From Mesoflavibacter sp. (GTDB lineage Bacteria > Pseudomonadota > Alphaproteobacteria > UBA8366 > Aestuariispiraceae), in NCBI GenBank assembly GCA_017792345.1, contig CP051228.1, positions 1-64,000 of the forward strand: DNA of 64,000 nt. Reading direction: 5' to 3'. Position 1 is the first letter of the stretch; each line of letters begins with the position of its first letter. Positions 36,388 to 43,910 of this stretch are shown one piece after another. The position numbers and the translations under genes were made by a program. The notes beneath the pieces are model-generated. The model ran no database searches. It worked only from the letters and a program-made list of their open reading frames with translations, and had not been told where the DNA came from.

Positions 36388-37491
36388 ATGAAATCCATGC
36401 ATACCCTTGCCACCGCAGCCGCCGCTACGATGCTCGTAGCCTCCGCGGCGCAGGCAGACGAGATGACGATCGTCTCCTGGGGCGGCGCATATTCTGCTTC
36501 GCAGCAGAAAGCCTACCACGATCCGTATATGGCGAATAATCCGGGCGTCACCATCGTCAACGACGAAAGCTCCGCCGAAGCCGTGGCCAAACTGCGCGCC
36601 ATGGACGAAGCGGGCAACGTGACCTGGGACGTCGTCGACGTCGTGGCCTCTGACGCCATTCGTCTGTGCGACGAAGGCCTGGCCATGGAAATCGACCCGG
36701 CCACCCATCTGGCGCCCGCGCCGGACGGCACGCCGGCGGCGGAAGACTTCGGCGACCTGCTGGTTTCCGAATGCTTCATTCCGCAGATCGTCTATTCGAC
36801 CACGTTCGGTTACCGCACGGATGTCGCCGAATGGGGCGGCAAGTCCCCGAGCACCGTCTGCGACGTGTTCGACACGGCCACCTTCCCGGGCAAGCGCAGC
36901 CTGGAAAAGCGTCCGATCAACAACGTCGAATGGGCCCTGCTCTGTGACGGTGTCGCGCCGGAAGACGTCTATGACGTTCTCGGCACGGACGAAGGCGTCG
37001 CCCAGGCGCTGGCCAAGCTGGACACGATCCGCGACGACATCATCTGGTGGTCGGCCGGTGCGGAAACCCCGCAGCGCCTCGCCGATGGTGAAGCCGTGAT
37101 CGGTTCCACCTATAACGGCCGTCTGTTCTCCGTCATCGAAGAGCAGAAGCAGCCGGTCGCCATGCTGTGGGACTGGCAGGTGTTCGACCTCGACGGCTGG
37201 ATCATCCCGGCCGGCCTGAGCGACGAGCGCAAGGCCCGCGCGCTGGACTACATCTACTTCGCCACGGACACGCAGCGTCTGGCGGATCAGGCCAAGTACA
37301 TCTCGTACGGCCCGGCCCGTAAGTCCTCGGCTCCGCTGGTCGGCAAGCACGCCGATCTGGGCATCGAGATGGCTCCGCACATGCCGACGGACCCGAACAA
37401 CGCGAAGACCACCCTGCTCTATAACTACGAGTTCTGGGCGGACAATCGCGACGACATCGACGCCAAATTCCAGGCGTGGCTGGTTCAGTAA
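36388..37491 (+). CDS. Periplasmic substrate-binding protein, PotD/PotF-like
   Basis: 367 aa with a signal peptide (cut near AAQA-DE). The mature start MTIVSWGGAYSASQQKAY is typical of polyamine-type binding proteins (family PF13416/PF01547). It captures the substrate in the periplasm. Two cysteine pairs (C117-like LVSECFIP and CDVFD/ LLCDGV) may form disulfides. It is flanked by hairpins at 36311 and 37511, consistent with differential mRNA stability. The exact ligand (putrescine, spermidine or a related amine) is not decidable from sequence. Confidence 0.88.
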   Translation: MKSMHTLATAAAATMLVASAAQADEMTIVSWGGAYSASQQKAYHDPYMANNPGVTIVNDESSAEAVAKLRAMDEAGNVTWDVVDVVASDAIRLCDEGLAMEIDPATHLAPAPDGTPAAEDFGDLLVSECFIPQIVYSTTFGYRTDVAEWGGKSPSTVCDVFDTATFPGKRSLEKRPINNVEWALLCDGVAPEDVYDVLGTDEGVAQALAKLDTIRDDIIWWSAGAETPQRLADGEAVIGSTYNGRLFSVIEEQKQPVAMLWDWQVFDLDGWIIPAGLSDERKARALDYIYFATDTQRLADQAKYISYGPARKSSAPLVGKHADLGIEMAPHMPTDPNNAKTTLLYNYEFWADNRDDIDAKFQAWLVQ

Positions 37492-37510
37492 GAACCGGTC
37501 GGAGTTATTG

Positions 37511-37537
37511 CCGGGGGCGGGCACGCCCCGTCCCCGG
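37511..37537 (+). terminator. GC-rich hairpin after the binding-protein gene
   Basis: CCGGGG-GCGGG pairs with the CCCGT-CCCCGG side around a short loop, 19 bases after the stop, followed by TGTTTGTTCCTTT. This looks like a partial (leaky) terminator that lowers expression of the downstream permeases relative to the binding protein. Confidence 0.5.
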
Positions 37538-37609
37538 TGTTTGTTCCTTTGATTATTAAATTTTTCAAAGCGTACGGGTAGCGGGGAGCACGAGGGGGAT
37601 GACAGAGCG

Positions 37610-38881
37610 ATGAGCACAATGACCGACAATCAAAGCGGTCCCATGTTGGCCGCGGACGGCACACCGCTTAAGGTGAGCCTCGCCCGCGCCCTGCGCCGCC
37701 AGAAGATCCGCGCCTTCCTGCTCATCGTGCCGCTCCTGGCCTTCATCCTGATCAGCTTCATCGCGCCGATTGGCGACATGCTGTTCCGATCCGTCGAGAA
37801 CGGCATCGTGCCGGAAACGATGCCCCGCACCGTGGTCGCGCTGGAAGACTGGGATGAAACCAGCGGAGAGGCCCCAAGCGAGGCCGTTTTCGCAGCCTTC
37901 TATGAAGACATGAAGGTCGCGATGGAGGAGAAGACCCACACCAAACTGGGTTCGCGCTTGAACTACGATACCGCCGGGATCGCCAGCCTGTTCCGGAAAC
38001 TGCGCAAGCCGATGGGCAATATCGACGAAACGCAGCCGATCAAACCGCAATTCATCGATGCAGAAGAAGATTGGGGCGATCCGGAGGTTTGGCAGACGAT
38101 CAAGCGTCTGTCGGGGTATTACACGTCCAGCTATTTCCTGTCCGCCGTCGATATGGAAAGCACCCATGACGGCATACAGATGAAGGACGATTTCGAGCGG
38201 ATCTATCTGACTCTGCTCTGGCGCACGATGGTTCTGTCTGTCGCGATTACAGTATCCTGCATCCTGCTGGGCTATCCGATCGCGTTCCTGCTGGCGAACC
38301 TGCCGCTTCGGACGTCGAACATCCTGATGATTCTGGTTCTGTTGCCGTTCTGGACGTCGCTTCTGGTGCGCACATCCTCCTGGATCGTGCTGCTGCAGCA
38401 AGAAGGCGTGATCAACGATACGCTGGTCAGTTTGGGCATTCTCGACGATCAGGGCCGGTTGGAACTGATGTATAATCAGGTCGGCACGATCGTGGCGATG
38501 ACCCACATCCTGCTGCCCTTCATGATCCTGCCGCTCTATTCCGTCATGAAGACGATTTCGCCCTCCTATGTCCGCGCGGCCAAATCCCTTGGCGCAAACG
38601 ATTGGACCGCCTTCTGGAAGGTCTATTTCCCGAATTCGGTGCCCGGCATCGGCGCTGGCGCGGTCCTCGTCTTCATTCTGGCCATCGGCTACTACATCAC
38701 GCCGGAACTGGTCGGTGGCACGTCGGGCATCTTTATCTCGAACCGGATCGCCTATCACATCTCCTCGTCCCTGAACTGGGGCCTGGCCGCCGCGCTTGGT
38801 GTGATGCTGCTGGCCTTGATCTTGGTGTTCTACTGGCTCTACGACCGGATCGTGGGCATCGACAACGTGAAATTGGGGTAA
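37610..38881 (+). CDS. ABC transporter permease, PotB/PotH-like, with large periplasmic insert
   Basis: 423 aa, about 130 more than a standard PotB. TM1 is at about 34-55; the next helix begins only at about 202. The hydrophilic stretch between (about 60-200), rich in Asp, Glu, Lys and Thr, should lie in the periplasm. The rest has five more helices and the EAA loop VRAAKSLGANDWTAFWKVYFP. Its partner permease starts five bases after its stop. Confidence 0.88.
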   Translation: MSTMTDNQSGPMLAADGTPLKVSLARALRRQKIRAFLLIVPLLAFILISFIAPIGDMLFRSVENGIVPETMPRTVVALEDWDETSGEAPSEAVFAAFYEDMKVAMEEKTHTKLGSRLNYDTAGIASLFRKLRKPMGNIDETQPIKPQFIDAEEDWGDPEVWQTIKRLSGYYTSSYFLSAVDMESTHDGIQMKDDFERIYLTLLWRTMVLSVAITVSCILLGYPIAFLLANLPLRTSNILMILVLLPFWTSLLVRTSSWIVLLQQEGVINDTLVSLGILDDQGRLELMYNQVGTIVAMTHILLPFMILPLYSVMKTISPSYVRAAKSLGANDWTAFWKVYFPNSVPGIGAGAVLVFILAIGYYITPELVGGTSGIFISNRIAYHISSSLNWGLAAALGVMLLALILVFYWLYDRIVGIDNVKLG

Positions 38882-38886
38882 GAACG

Positions 38887-39741
38887 ATGTCCGCACTGCC
38901 TCCTTACGCATCCAAAGCGCAGATCGCCTGGTACTATGGTTTCCGGGTCATCTGCGCCCTGATCTTCTTCTTCCTGATCGTGCCGATCCTGGTGATCATC
39001 CCGCTCAGCTTCAACGCCAGCGACTTCTTCACCTTTACCAAGGAGATGCTGGCTCTGGATCCGGATGGATACTCGCTGAAACATTATCGGGACTTCTTCA
39101 CCAACCCCGATTGGCAGCAAGCGTTGCGCAATTCCGTGTCTATCGCGCCGATGGCGACGCTGATCTCCACCGGGTTGGGCACGTTGGCGGCGATCGGCCT
39201 GTCGCAGAGCCATGTGCCGTTCCGTGGCACCATCATGGCGATCCTGATCTCGCCGATGATCGTGCCGCTGATCATCTCCGCGGCGGGCATGTATTTCTTC
39301 TACTCCCGCATCGGCATGCAGGGGACCTATTGGGGCGTCGTGCTGGCCCACGCGGCCCTGGGGACACCCTTCGTCATCATCACCGTGACCGCGACCCTGG
39401 TCGGCTTCGACAAGAGCCTGGTGCGTGCCGCGGCCAGCATGGGCGCCAATCCGGTCACCACCTTCTTCAAGGTGCAAATGCCGTTGATCATGCCGGGCGT
39501 CATCTCCGGCGGGCTGTTCGCCTTCATCACCTCCTTCGACGAGGTCGTCGTGGTCCTGTTCGTCGGTTCGGCATCGCAGAAGACCCTGCCCTGGCAGATG
39601 TTCACCGGGCTGCGCGAGCAGATTTCCCCGACCATCCTCGCCGTGGCGACCGTCCTGGTGACGATTTCCATCATCCTGCTGACGACGCTGGAACTGCTGC
39701 GCCGCCGGGCGGAGCGCTTGCGCGGAATGTCGCCGGGCTGA
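38887..39741 (+). CDS. ABC transporter permease, PotC/PotI-like
   Basis: 284 aa with six predicted helices and the EAA loop VRAAASMGANPVTTFFKVQMP. Start at MSALPPYASK (38887), five bases after the upstream permease stop; the frame is open upstream through the previous gene in another phase but that is not coding. It completes the four-gene importer and is closed by a strong terminator. Confidence 0.92.
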   Translation: MSALPPYASKAQIAWYYGFRVICALIFFFLIVPILVIIPLSFNASDFFTFTKEMLALDPDGYSLKHYRDFFTNPDWQQALRNSVSIAPMATLISTGLGTLAAIGLSQSHVPFRGTIMAILISPMIVPLIISAAGMYFFYSRIGMQGTYWGVVLAHAALGTPFVIITVTATLVGFDKSLVRAAASMGANPVTTFFKVQMPLIMPGVISGGLFAFITSFDEVVVVLFVGSASQKTLPWQMFTGLREQISPTILAVATVLVTISIILLTTLELLRRRAERLRGMSPG

Positions 39742-39765
39742 CCAGCGTTTCTTATCCTGAACACG

Positions 39766-39797
39766 AAAAGGCCCGGACCGGTTCCGGGCCTTTTCTT
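39766..39797 (+). terminator. Rho-independent terminator of the ABC operon
   Basis: A strong stem, AAAAGGCCCGGA with its complement ending CCGGGCCTTTT, with a short CCGG loop and TTTTCTTT after it, 25 bases downstream of the last permease gene. The A-tract before the stem makes it usable from both sides. Confidence 0.88.
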
Positions 39798-39903
39798 TGC
39801 CGCCGGCGCATGCGCTCAAAAGCAATTGGAAACTGGATTTAGCCGCGCAAAGCGCCTATCTGTACTGCGAACCGTTCGCATGTTTTGAACCGGGATAGGT
39901 TGA

Positions 39904-40449
39904 ATGTTTCGCGACAGAAGTTTGGTACCCGCGGAGGCCGTCCGTCTGCTCGCGCTCGGCGCCCTGATTGAGCGCGACCGCCGCTATGGCGAACTGGCGA
40001 CCGAAATCCGTTTCTTCACGCAGCGGATCGTCGGTCCCAGCCTGGACCTCTTGGGCTCGTCGCTGGAACTCCTGCGCATTGAAGGTTTGGCGGATACCGT
40101 CGAACATCACGCCGAAGAAGAGAAGACGCTGCTGCGAATCACGCCGCAAGGCCGCGCACTGTTCCAGGAATTGATGAGCGCCCAGTTGCGCGCGCCGGTG
40201 AACGATGTCGGACGTCTGGTGCTGCTTCTGAAATTGCGCTTTCTGAAACTGCTGCCGCCCGATTTCCAGGAAGATCAACTCGATCTGTTATGCGATGTCG
40301 TTCGGACGGAACGGGCGCGCGCGGCGGATCTGGCCAAGGAATACGGCGATTCCGCCATCGCGGAATGGATTCAGTTCGACGTCGCGCTGTTCGACCGGCG
40401 GCTTGAATGGCTGGAATCGGCTCTGGAAGACCTGGGCGTGACCGTCTGA
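39904..40449 (+). CDS. PadR-like winged-helix protein
   Basis: 181 aa with no cysteine cluster or signal peptide. The first 90 residues resemble a winged helix of the PadR type (RLLALGALIERDRRYGELATEI ... LLRITPQGRALFQELM), followed by a long helical C-terminal domain (VVRTERARAADLAKEYG ... LDRRLEWLESAL). PadR proteins are dimeric ligand-responsive repressors. No clear operator was found. It converges on the divK-like gene. Confidence 0.6.
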   Translation: MFRDRSLVPAEAVRLLALGALIERDRRYGELATEIRFFTQRIVGPSLDLLGSSLELLRIEGLADTVEHHAEEEKTLLRITPQGRALFQELMSAQLRAPVNDVGRLVLLLKLRFLKLLPPDFQEDQLDLLCDVVRTERARAADLAKEYGDSAIAEWIQFDVALFDRRLEWLESALEDLGVTV

Positions 40450-40472
40450 CAGACGAAACGCCGGCGGGACGA

Positions 40473-40853
40473 TCAGTTGGCGGGCTCGCCCTGATAATGC
40501 CGTGCGATGGTTTCCGCGAATAAAGGAACGTTGATCGGCTTCGACATGTAATCGTCGCAGCCGGCATCCAAGAAGCGCGCTTCATCCCCTGCCATGGCAA
40601 AGGCGGTCACCGCGATGACCGGGATTTCGGAGAGGTCGGGATCGGCCTTGATCGTACGGGTGCATTCCTCACCCGACATGCCGGGCAGTTGGATATCCAT
40701 GACGATGGCGCCCGGACGGACGGACTTCAGCAGTTCCAGCGCCGTTTCCGCGTCTTCCGCCTGATAGACGATGTAGCCGAGCGCGCTCAACAGATCGCTG
40801 AACAGACGCATATTCACTTCATTGTCTTCAACGATCAAAATCGGTGGGCGCAT
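40473..40853 (-). CDS. divK: DivK-like single-domain response regulator
   Basis: 126 aa, all receiver: D10 (IVEDNEVNMRLF), phospho-acceptor D53 (IVMDIQLPGMSG), T83 (AVTAFAMAGDE) and K105 (YMSKPINVP). The EDNEVNMRLFSDLLSALGY and VTAFAMAGDE segments closely match Caulobacter DivK, a cell-cycle regulator of alphaproteobacteria. pleD, often beside it, is not here. Confidence 0.85.
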   Translation of the reverse strand: MRPPILIVEDNEVNMRLFSDLLSALGYIVYQAEDAETALELLKSVRPGAIVMDIQLPGMSGEECTRTIKADPDLSEIPVIAVTAFAMAGDEARFLDAGCDDYMSKPINVPLFAETIARHYQGEPAN

Positions 40854-40965
40854 TTGTGGGCCGTTTCGTCACTTAAGTCTGTGTTTCAGCCGTTTAAGCG
40901 GCTTAGGACATTACTGTCCCAGATTAATATTAATGAAACACAAACAGATTGCGCTTCGTTCCACC

Positions 40966-41463
40966 CTACCCCTTCGCCGCCAAGGCTGCGATTTCGTCAT
41001 CCTCGATTCGGTAGCTCAAGCGGTTCAGCCTGAAACTGTCCGGGGCAAGCATTTCATAGAACGTGCGGGCATCCAGGTCCAGTCTGGCCGCATGCCAATC
41101 GATGCGACGAATGCCCTCACGTCGGCATTCCTGGGCCAGGGCGACCATCAACGCCTTGCCGAGGCCCTGGCCGCGCGCCGCCGCCGAGACATAGATGTCC
41201 CGCAGGAAGATGCCATTGCCGGCAAAGGCGGCTTCGTAGACGGGAGAATACATTGCGAAGCCGGCGGGATTCCCATCGCGGTCATCGACAATCAGGCAGC
41301 GATAGGCACAGGACCCGGCGGGACCGTCCCGCTCCAGCGCGTCGTCAAAGGCCGTCCCTTCAAGGGGAATGGGACTTCCATAGAAGGCCAGCATCTCTCG
41401 GACCAGTCCGGCGATCCGTGCCATATCCCCGGGACCTGCGGAATATACCTTTCGGTCGGTCAC
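40966..41463 (-). CDS. GNAT-family N-acetyltransferase
   Basis: About 165 aa from GTG 41463, 22 bases after the ctpA stop. The frame runs upstream into ctpA but that part is not homologous. The acetyl-CoA loop is seen in AARGQGLGKALMVAL (motif A) and the FLRDIYVSAAARG strand before it. The substrate is unknown. It is likely cotranscribed with ctpA. Confidence 0.8.
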   Translation of the reverse strand: MTDRKVYSAGPGDMARIAGLVREMLAFYGSPIPLEGTAFDDALERDGPAGSCAYRCLIVDDRDGNPAGFAMYSPVYEAAFAGNGIFLRDIYVSAAARGQGLGKALMVALAQECRREGIRRIDWHAARLDLDARTFYEMLAPDSFRLNRLSYRIEDDEIAALAAKG

Positions 41464-41485
41464 ATGCCGTGCGCCGCCCCGCGCA

Positions 41486-42811
41486 TCAGTTCTTGAAGGT
41501 GCCGCTGTTCCACAGGACGGAGTGGCTGCCCCCCGCATTGCGGACCAGGTCGAGCGCGACCTGCAGCGCCTCGTCGACTTCCTCGGTATCCGGATTGTCG
41601 ACGGCATCCACATTCGGCTCGATACCCCCGTCCACGCTTTTGCCGCTGGGGGTATAGTAAAGCGCCGTCGTCAGTTTCAGCCCGCCGCCGCCATGGAATT
41701 CGAACGTGGTCTGAACCGACCCTTTGCCATAGCTTTTCTGACCGACCACCAAACCACGATCGCGGTACTTGATCGCGCCGGCGACGATTTCCGACGCGCT
41801 GGCCGACCCTTGGTTGATCAGAACGACCACCGGCAATCCCTCGCTGGGATCCGCCAGATCGGCACGGAATTCCTGAGACGACTTGCGGCTTCGGGTGGAC
41901 ACGACCAATCCGCCGCTCAAGAACGCCCCCGCGACGTCGATGCTTTCTTCCAAAAGGCCGCCCGGATTGCTGCGCAGGTCGACGACATAGCCCCGCAGGT
42001 TGCCGGGTCCCGCCTCTTCCTTCAGCCGGATCATCTCGCGCCGCAGGGCCAGCCCGGTATCGCGCACGAAATGGGTGATCCGCAGATAGGCGACATTGTC
42101 CTCCAGCCGTGCGCGGACCCGTTGGATGCGGATGACTTCACGCGTCAGAGGGACATCGAAACTGGGCACGCCGCTCCGCGCGACGGTCACCACGACCGTG
42201 GTGCCGGGCGCACCGCGCAGCAGTTCCACCGATTCCCGCAGCGACAGCTCCGCCAGCGAACTGCCGTCGGCATGGGTCAGTCGATCGCCGGGCTTCAACC
42301 CCGCGCGCATCGCCGGCGTGCCGTCGATCGGCGAGATCACCTCAAGCCCGGTCGGGTCCTTCTTGATCTCGATTCCCAGGCCGCCAAACGTGCCGTTGAT
42401 TTCCTGATGCAGTTTGGAATAGCCCGCCTTGTCCAGATAGACGGAGTAATCGTCCAGGGAATGCATCATCCCATTGATGGCGGCTTCGACCAGTTGCGAA
42501 TCCGTCGCCACGGCGGGATCGGGATAGGCCTCGCGCATGCCTGTCTGGGCGGCGAGGATCAATGCCTCATCTTCAATCGGCCGAACATAGTTCGTTTGGA
42601 CGCGTTGATAGGCCTGTGCGAACAGGCGGACGTCGGCATCGCCGGAATCGGACGGACCGGGACGGCCGCCGCGATATTCGCTCATCGCCCGTTCGATCTT
42701 GCTGGCAGCGTCCCGTGCCTGAGGCGAGGAAATATCCGCCGTGACGGCACAGGCCGCCGCGACGGCGCACGCCAAACCGGCGGCGATGAGAAGTTTCGTT
42801 CCGCGCTTCAT
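41486..42811 (-). CDS. ctpA: S41-family C-terminal processing peptidase
   Basis: About 441 aa from MKRGTKLL (42811); an upstream ATG at 42838 would add nine residues and remains possible. An N-terminal signal or anchor (LLIAAGLACAVAAACAV) is followed by a PDZ domain (GIEIKKDPTGLEVISP...GDRLTHADG) and the S41 protease domain with catalytic Ser in GSASASEIVAGA and Lys in VGQKSYGKGSVQ. It processes or degrades envelope proteins. The gene is in an operon with the acetyltransferase downstream. Confidence 0.92.
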   Translation of the reverse strand: MKRGTKLLIAAGLACAVAAACAVTADISSPQARDAASKIERAMSEYRGGRPGPSDSGDADVRLFAQAYQRVQTNYVRPIEDEALILAAQTGMREAYPDPAVATDSQLVEAAINGMMHSLDDYSVYLDKAGYSKLHQEINGTFGGLGIEIKKDPTGLEVISPIDGTPAMRAGLKPGDRLTHADGSSLAELSLRESVELLRGAPGTTVVVTVARSGVPSFDVPLTREVIRIQRVRARLEDNVAYLRITHFVRDTGLALRREMIRLKEEAGPGNLRGYVVDLRSNPGGLLEESIDVAGAFLSGGLVVSTRSRKSSQEFRADLADPSEGLPVVVLINQGSASASEIVAGAIKYRDRGLVVGQKSYGKGSVQTTFEFHGGGGLKLTTALYYTPSGKSVDGGIEPNVDAVDNPDTEEVDEALQVALDLVRNAGGSHSVLWNSGTFKN

Positions 42812-42928
42812 GTAGAAGAGAATAGTCGAATTCGACATGGTCCGCCAATCGATCCCTTGGGTTGACGCCGACAGCCCGGCAAGTGGGCATATCGGGCATT
42901 TGGGCTGGTGCCCCGTTGCACCACGACG

Positions 42929-43456
42929 TCATTCACCGGCCATAAATTCCCGCGCCCGCCGCCGATAATGTTCGGCATCGAAATCCAGAAAGCTTTCGTC
43001 GTCAGGCCGCATATCACGCAATTTCCGGGCCGGATTGCCGCCCCAGAGCTCACCGGTCGGGATAACTTTTCCCGGACCGACCAAGGCGCCCGCGGCAACG
43101 AAGGAACCGGTCTTCACCATCGCCCCGTCCAGAACGATGGCGCCGATGCCGACCAGGCATCGATCCTCCAAGGTGCAGCCATGCAGCCGAACCCCGTGTC
43201 CGATGGTTACATTGCGGCCGATTATCGTCGGCCCGGTATCCAGGGTCACATGTATGACCGTGCCGTCCTGGACGTTCGATCCCTCGCCAACGGTGATGCT
43301 TTGGTCGTCGCCCCGCAGCACGGAACCGAACCAGACGCTGGCATGAGCCCCGATCGTGACATCCCCCACCAGCACGACGCCCGGCGCAACATAGGCGGTC
43401 GGATCGACCTTCGGGTGTTTGCCCTGGAACGGGACGATGATCGGCGTGGCGGACAT
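42929..43456 (-). CDS. Gamma-class carbonic anhydrase-like hexapeptide protein
   Basis: 175 aa, left-handed beta-helix built of hexapeptide repeats (APGVVLVGDVTIGAHASVWFG). The zinc ligands are H69, H87 and H92, with the H-x17-H-x4-H spacing of the family. It ends with a helical tail (AEHYRRRAREF). Members include gamma-carbonic anhydrases and acyltransferase-like proteins (YrdA, PaaY); real activity is uncertain. Confidence 0.9.
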   Translation of the reverse strand: MSATPIIVPFQGKHPKVDPTAYVAPGVVLVGDVTIGAHASVWFGSVLRGDDQSITVGEGSNVQDGTVIHVTLDTGPTIIGRNVTIGHGVRLHGCTLEDRCLVGIGAIVLDGAMVKTGSFVAAGALVGPGKVIPTGELWGGNPARKLRDMRPDDESFLDFDAEHYRRRAREFMAGE

Positions 43457-43537
43457 AAACGGCTGAGCCCGGGCAAAACTGAGATGCGCCTAGACTATGG
43501 GCTCCACCCCCGCGATGACAAGGCGTGGCGCTGCCGG

Positions 43538-43909
43538 TCAGTGCTTAAAATCGACATGCAGATGATTGCCGTCCGGATCGTTCAGATTGATCTGTGTGAT
43601 CGGCATGCCCGGCAAATCCGCGGGCCGGAAGGGAATGCCCTCCGCCTCCAGAACGGCCAGAAAGGCAGGCATGTCATCCGCTGCGATGGCGAAATGTTCA
43701 AGCTGCTGGTCGCGTCGGTAGGGCGCCGGCGGGGCATCGACGCCGACAAGGTGCACGATTGCCTGCCCCTCGCAATACAGCCAGGCACCGGGAAACGCGA
43801 AGTCCGGCCTGGGCCCGACCGATAACCCGAGGATCCGGGTGTAGAAGTCGATCATCCCTTCCAGATTGGCCGTCCGAAGATTCACATGATCCAGGCGCCG
43901 CAGCGGCAT
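43538..43909 (-). CDS. VOC-superfamily protein
   Basis: 123 aa from MPLRRLDHVNLRT (43909). VOC marks are LDHVNLRTANLEGMIDFYTRILG, HFAIAADDM and LNDPDGNHLHVDF. The ATG is two bases after the stop of the NADPH oxidase gene, so the two are translated from one message. Whether it works on a product of the oxidase is unknown. Confidence 0.85.
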   Translation of the reverse strand: MPLRRLDHVNLRTANLEGMIDFYTRILGLSVGPRPDFAFPGAWLYCEGQAIVHLVGVDAPPAPYRRDQQLEHFAIAADDMPAFLAVLEAEGIPFRPADLPGMPITQINLNDPDGNHLHVDFKH

Positions 43910-43910
43910 A

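Noticed and set aside
38602-38886. Extended N-terminus of the second permease overlapping the first
   Set aside because: The overlap is out of phase with the PotB-like gene; MSALPPYASK at 38887 is the natural start.
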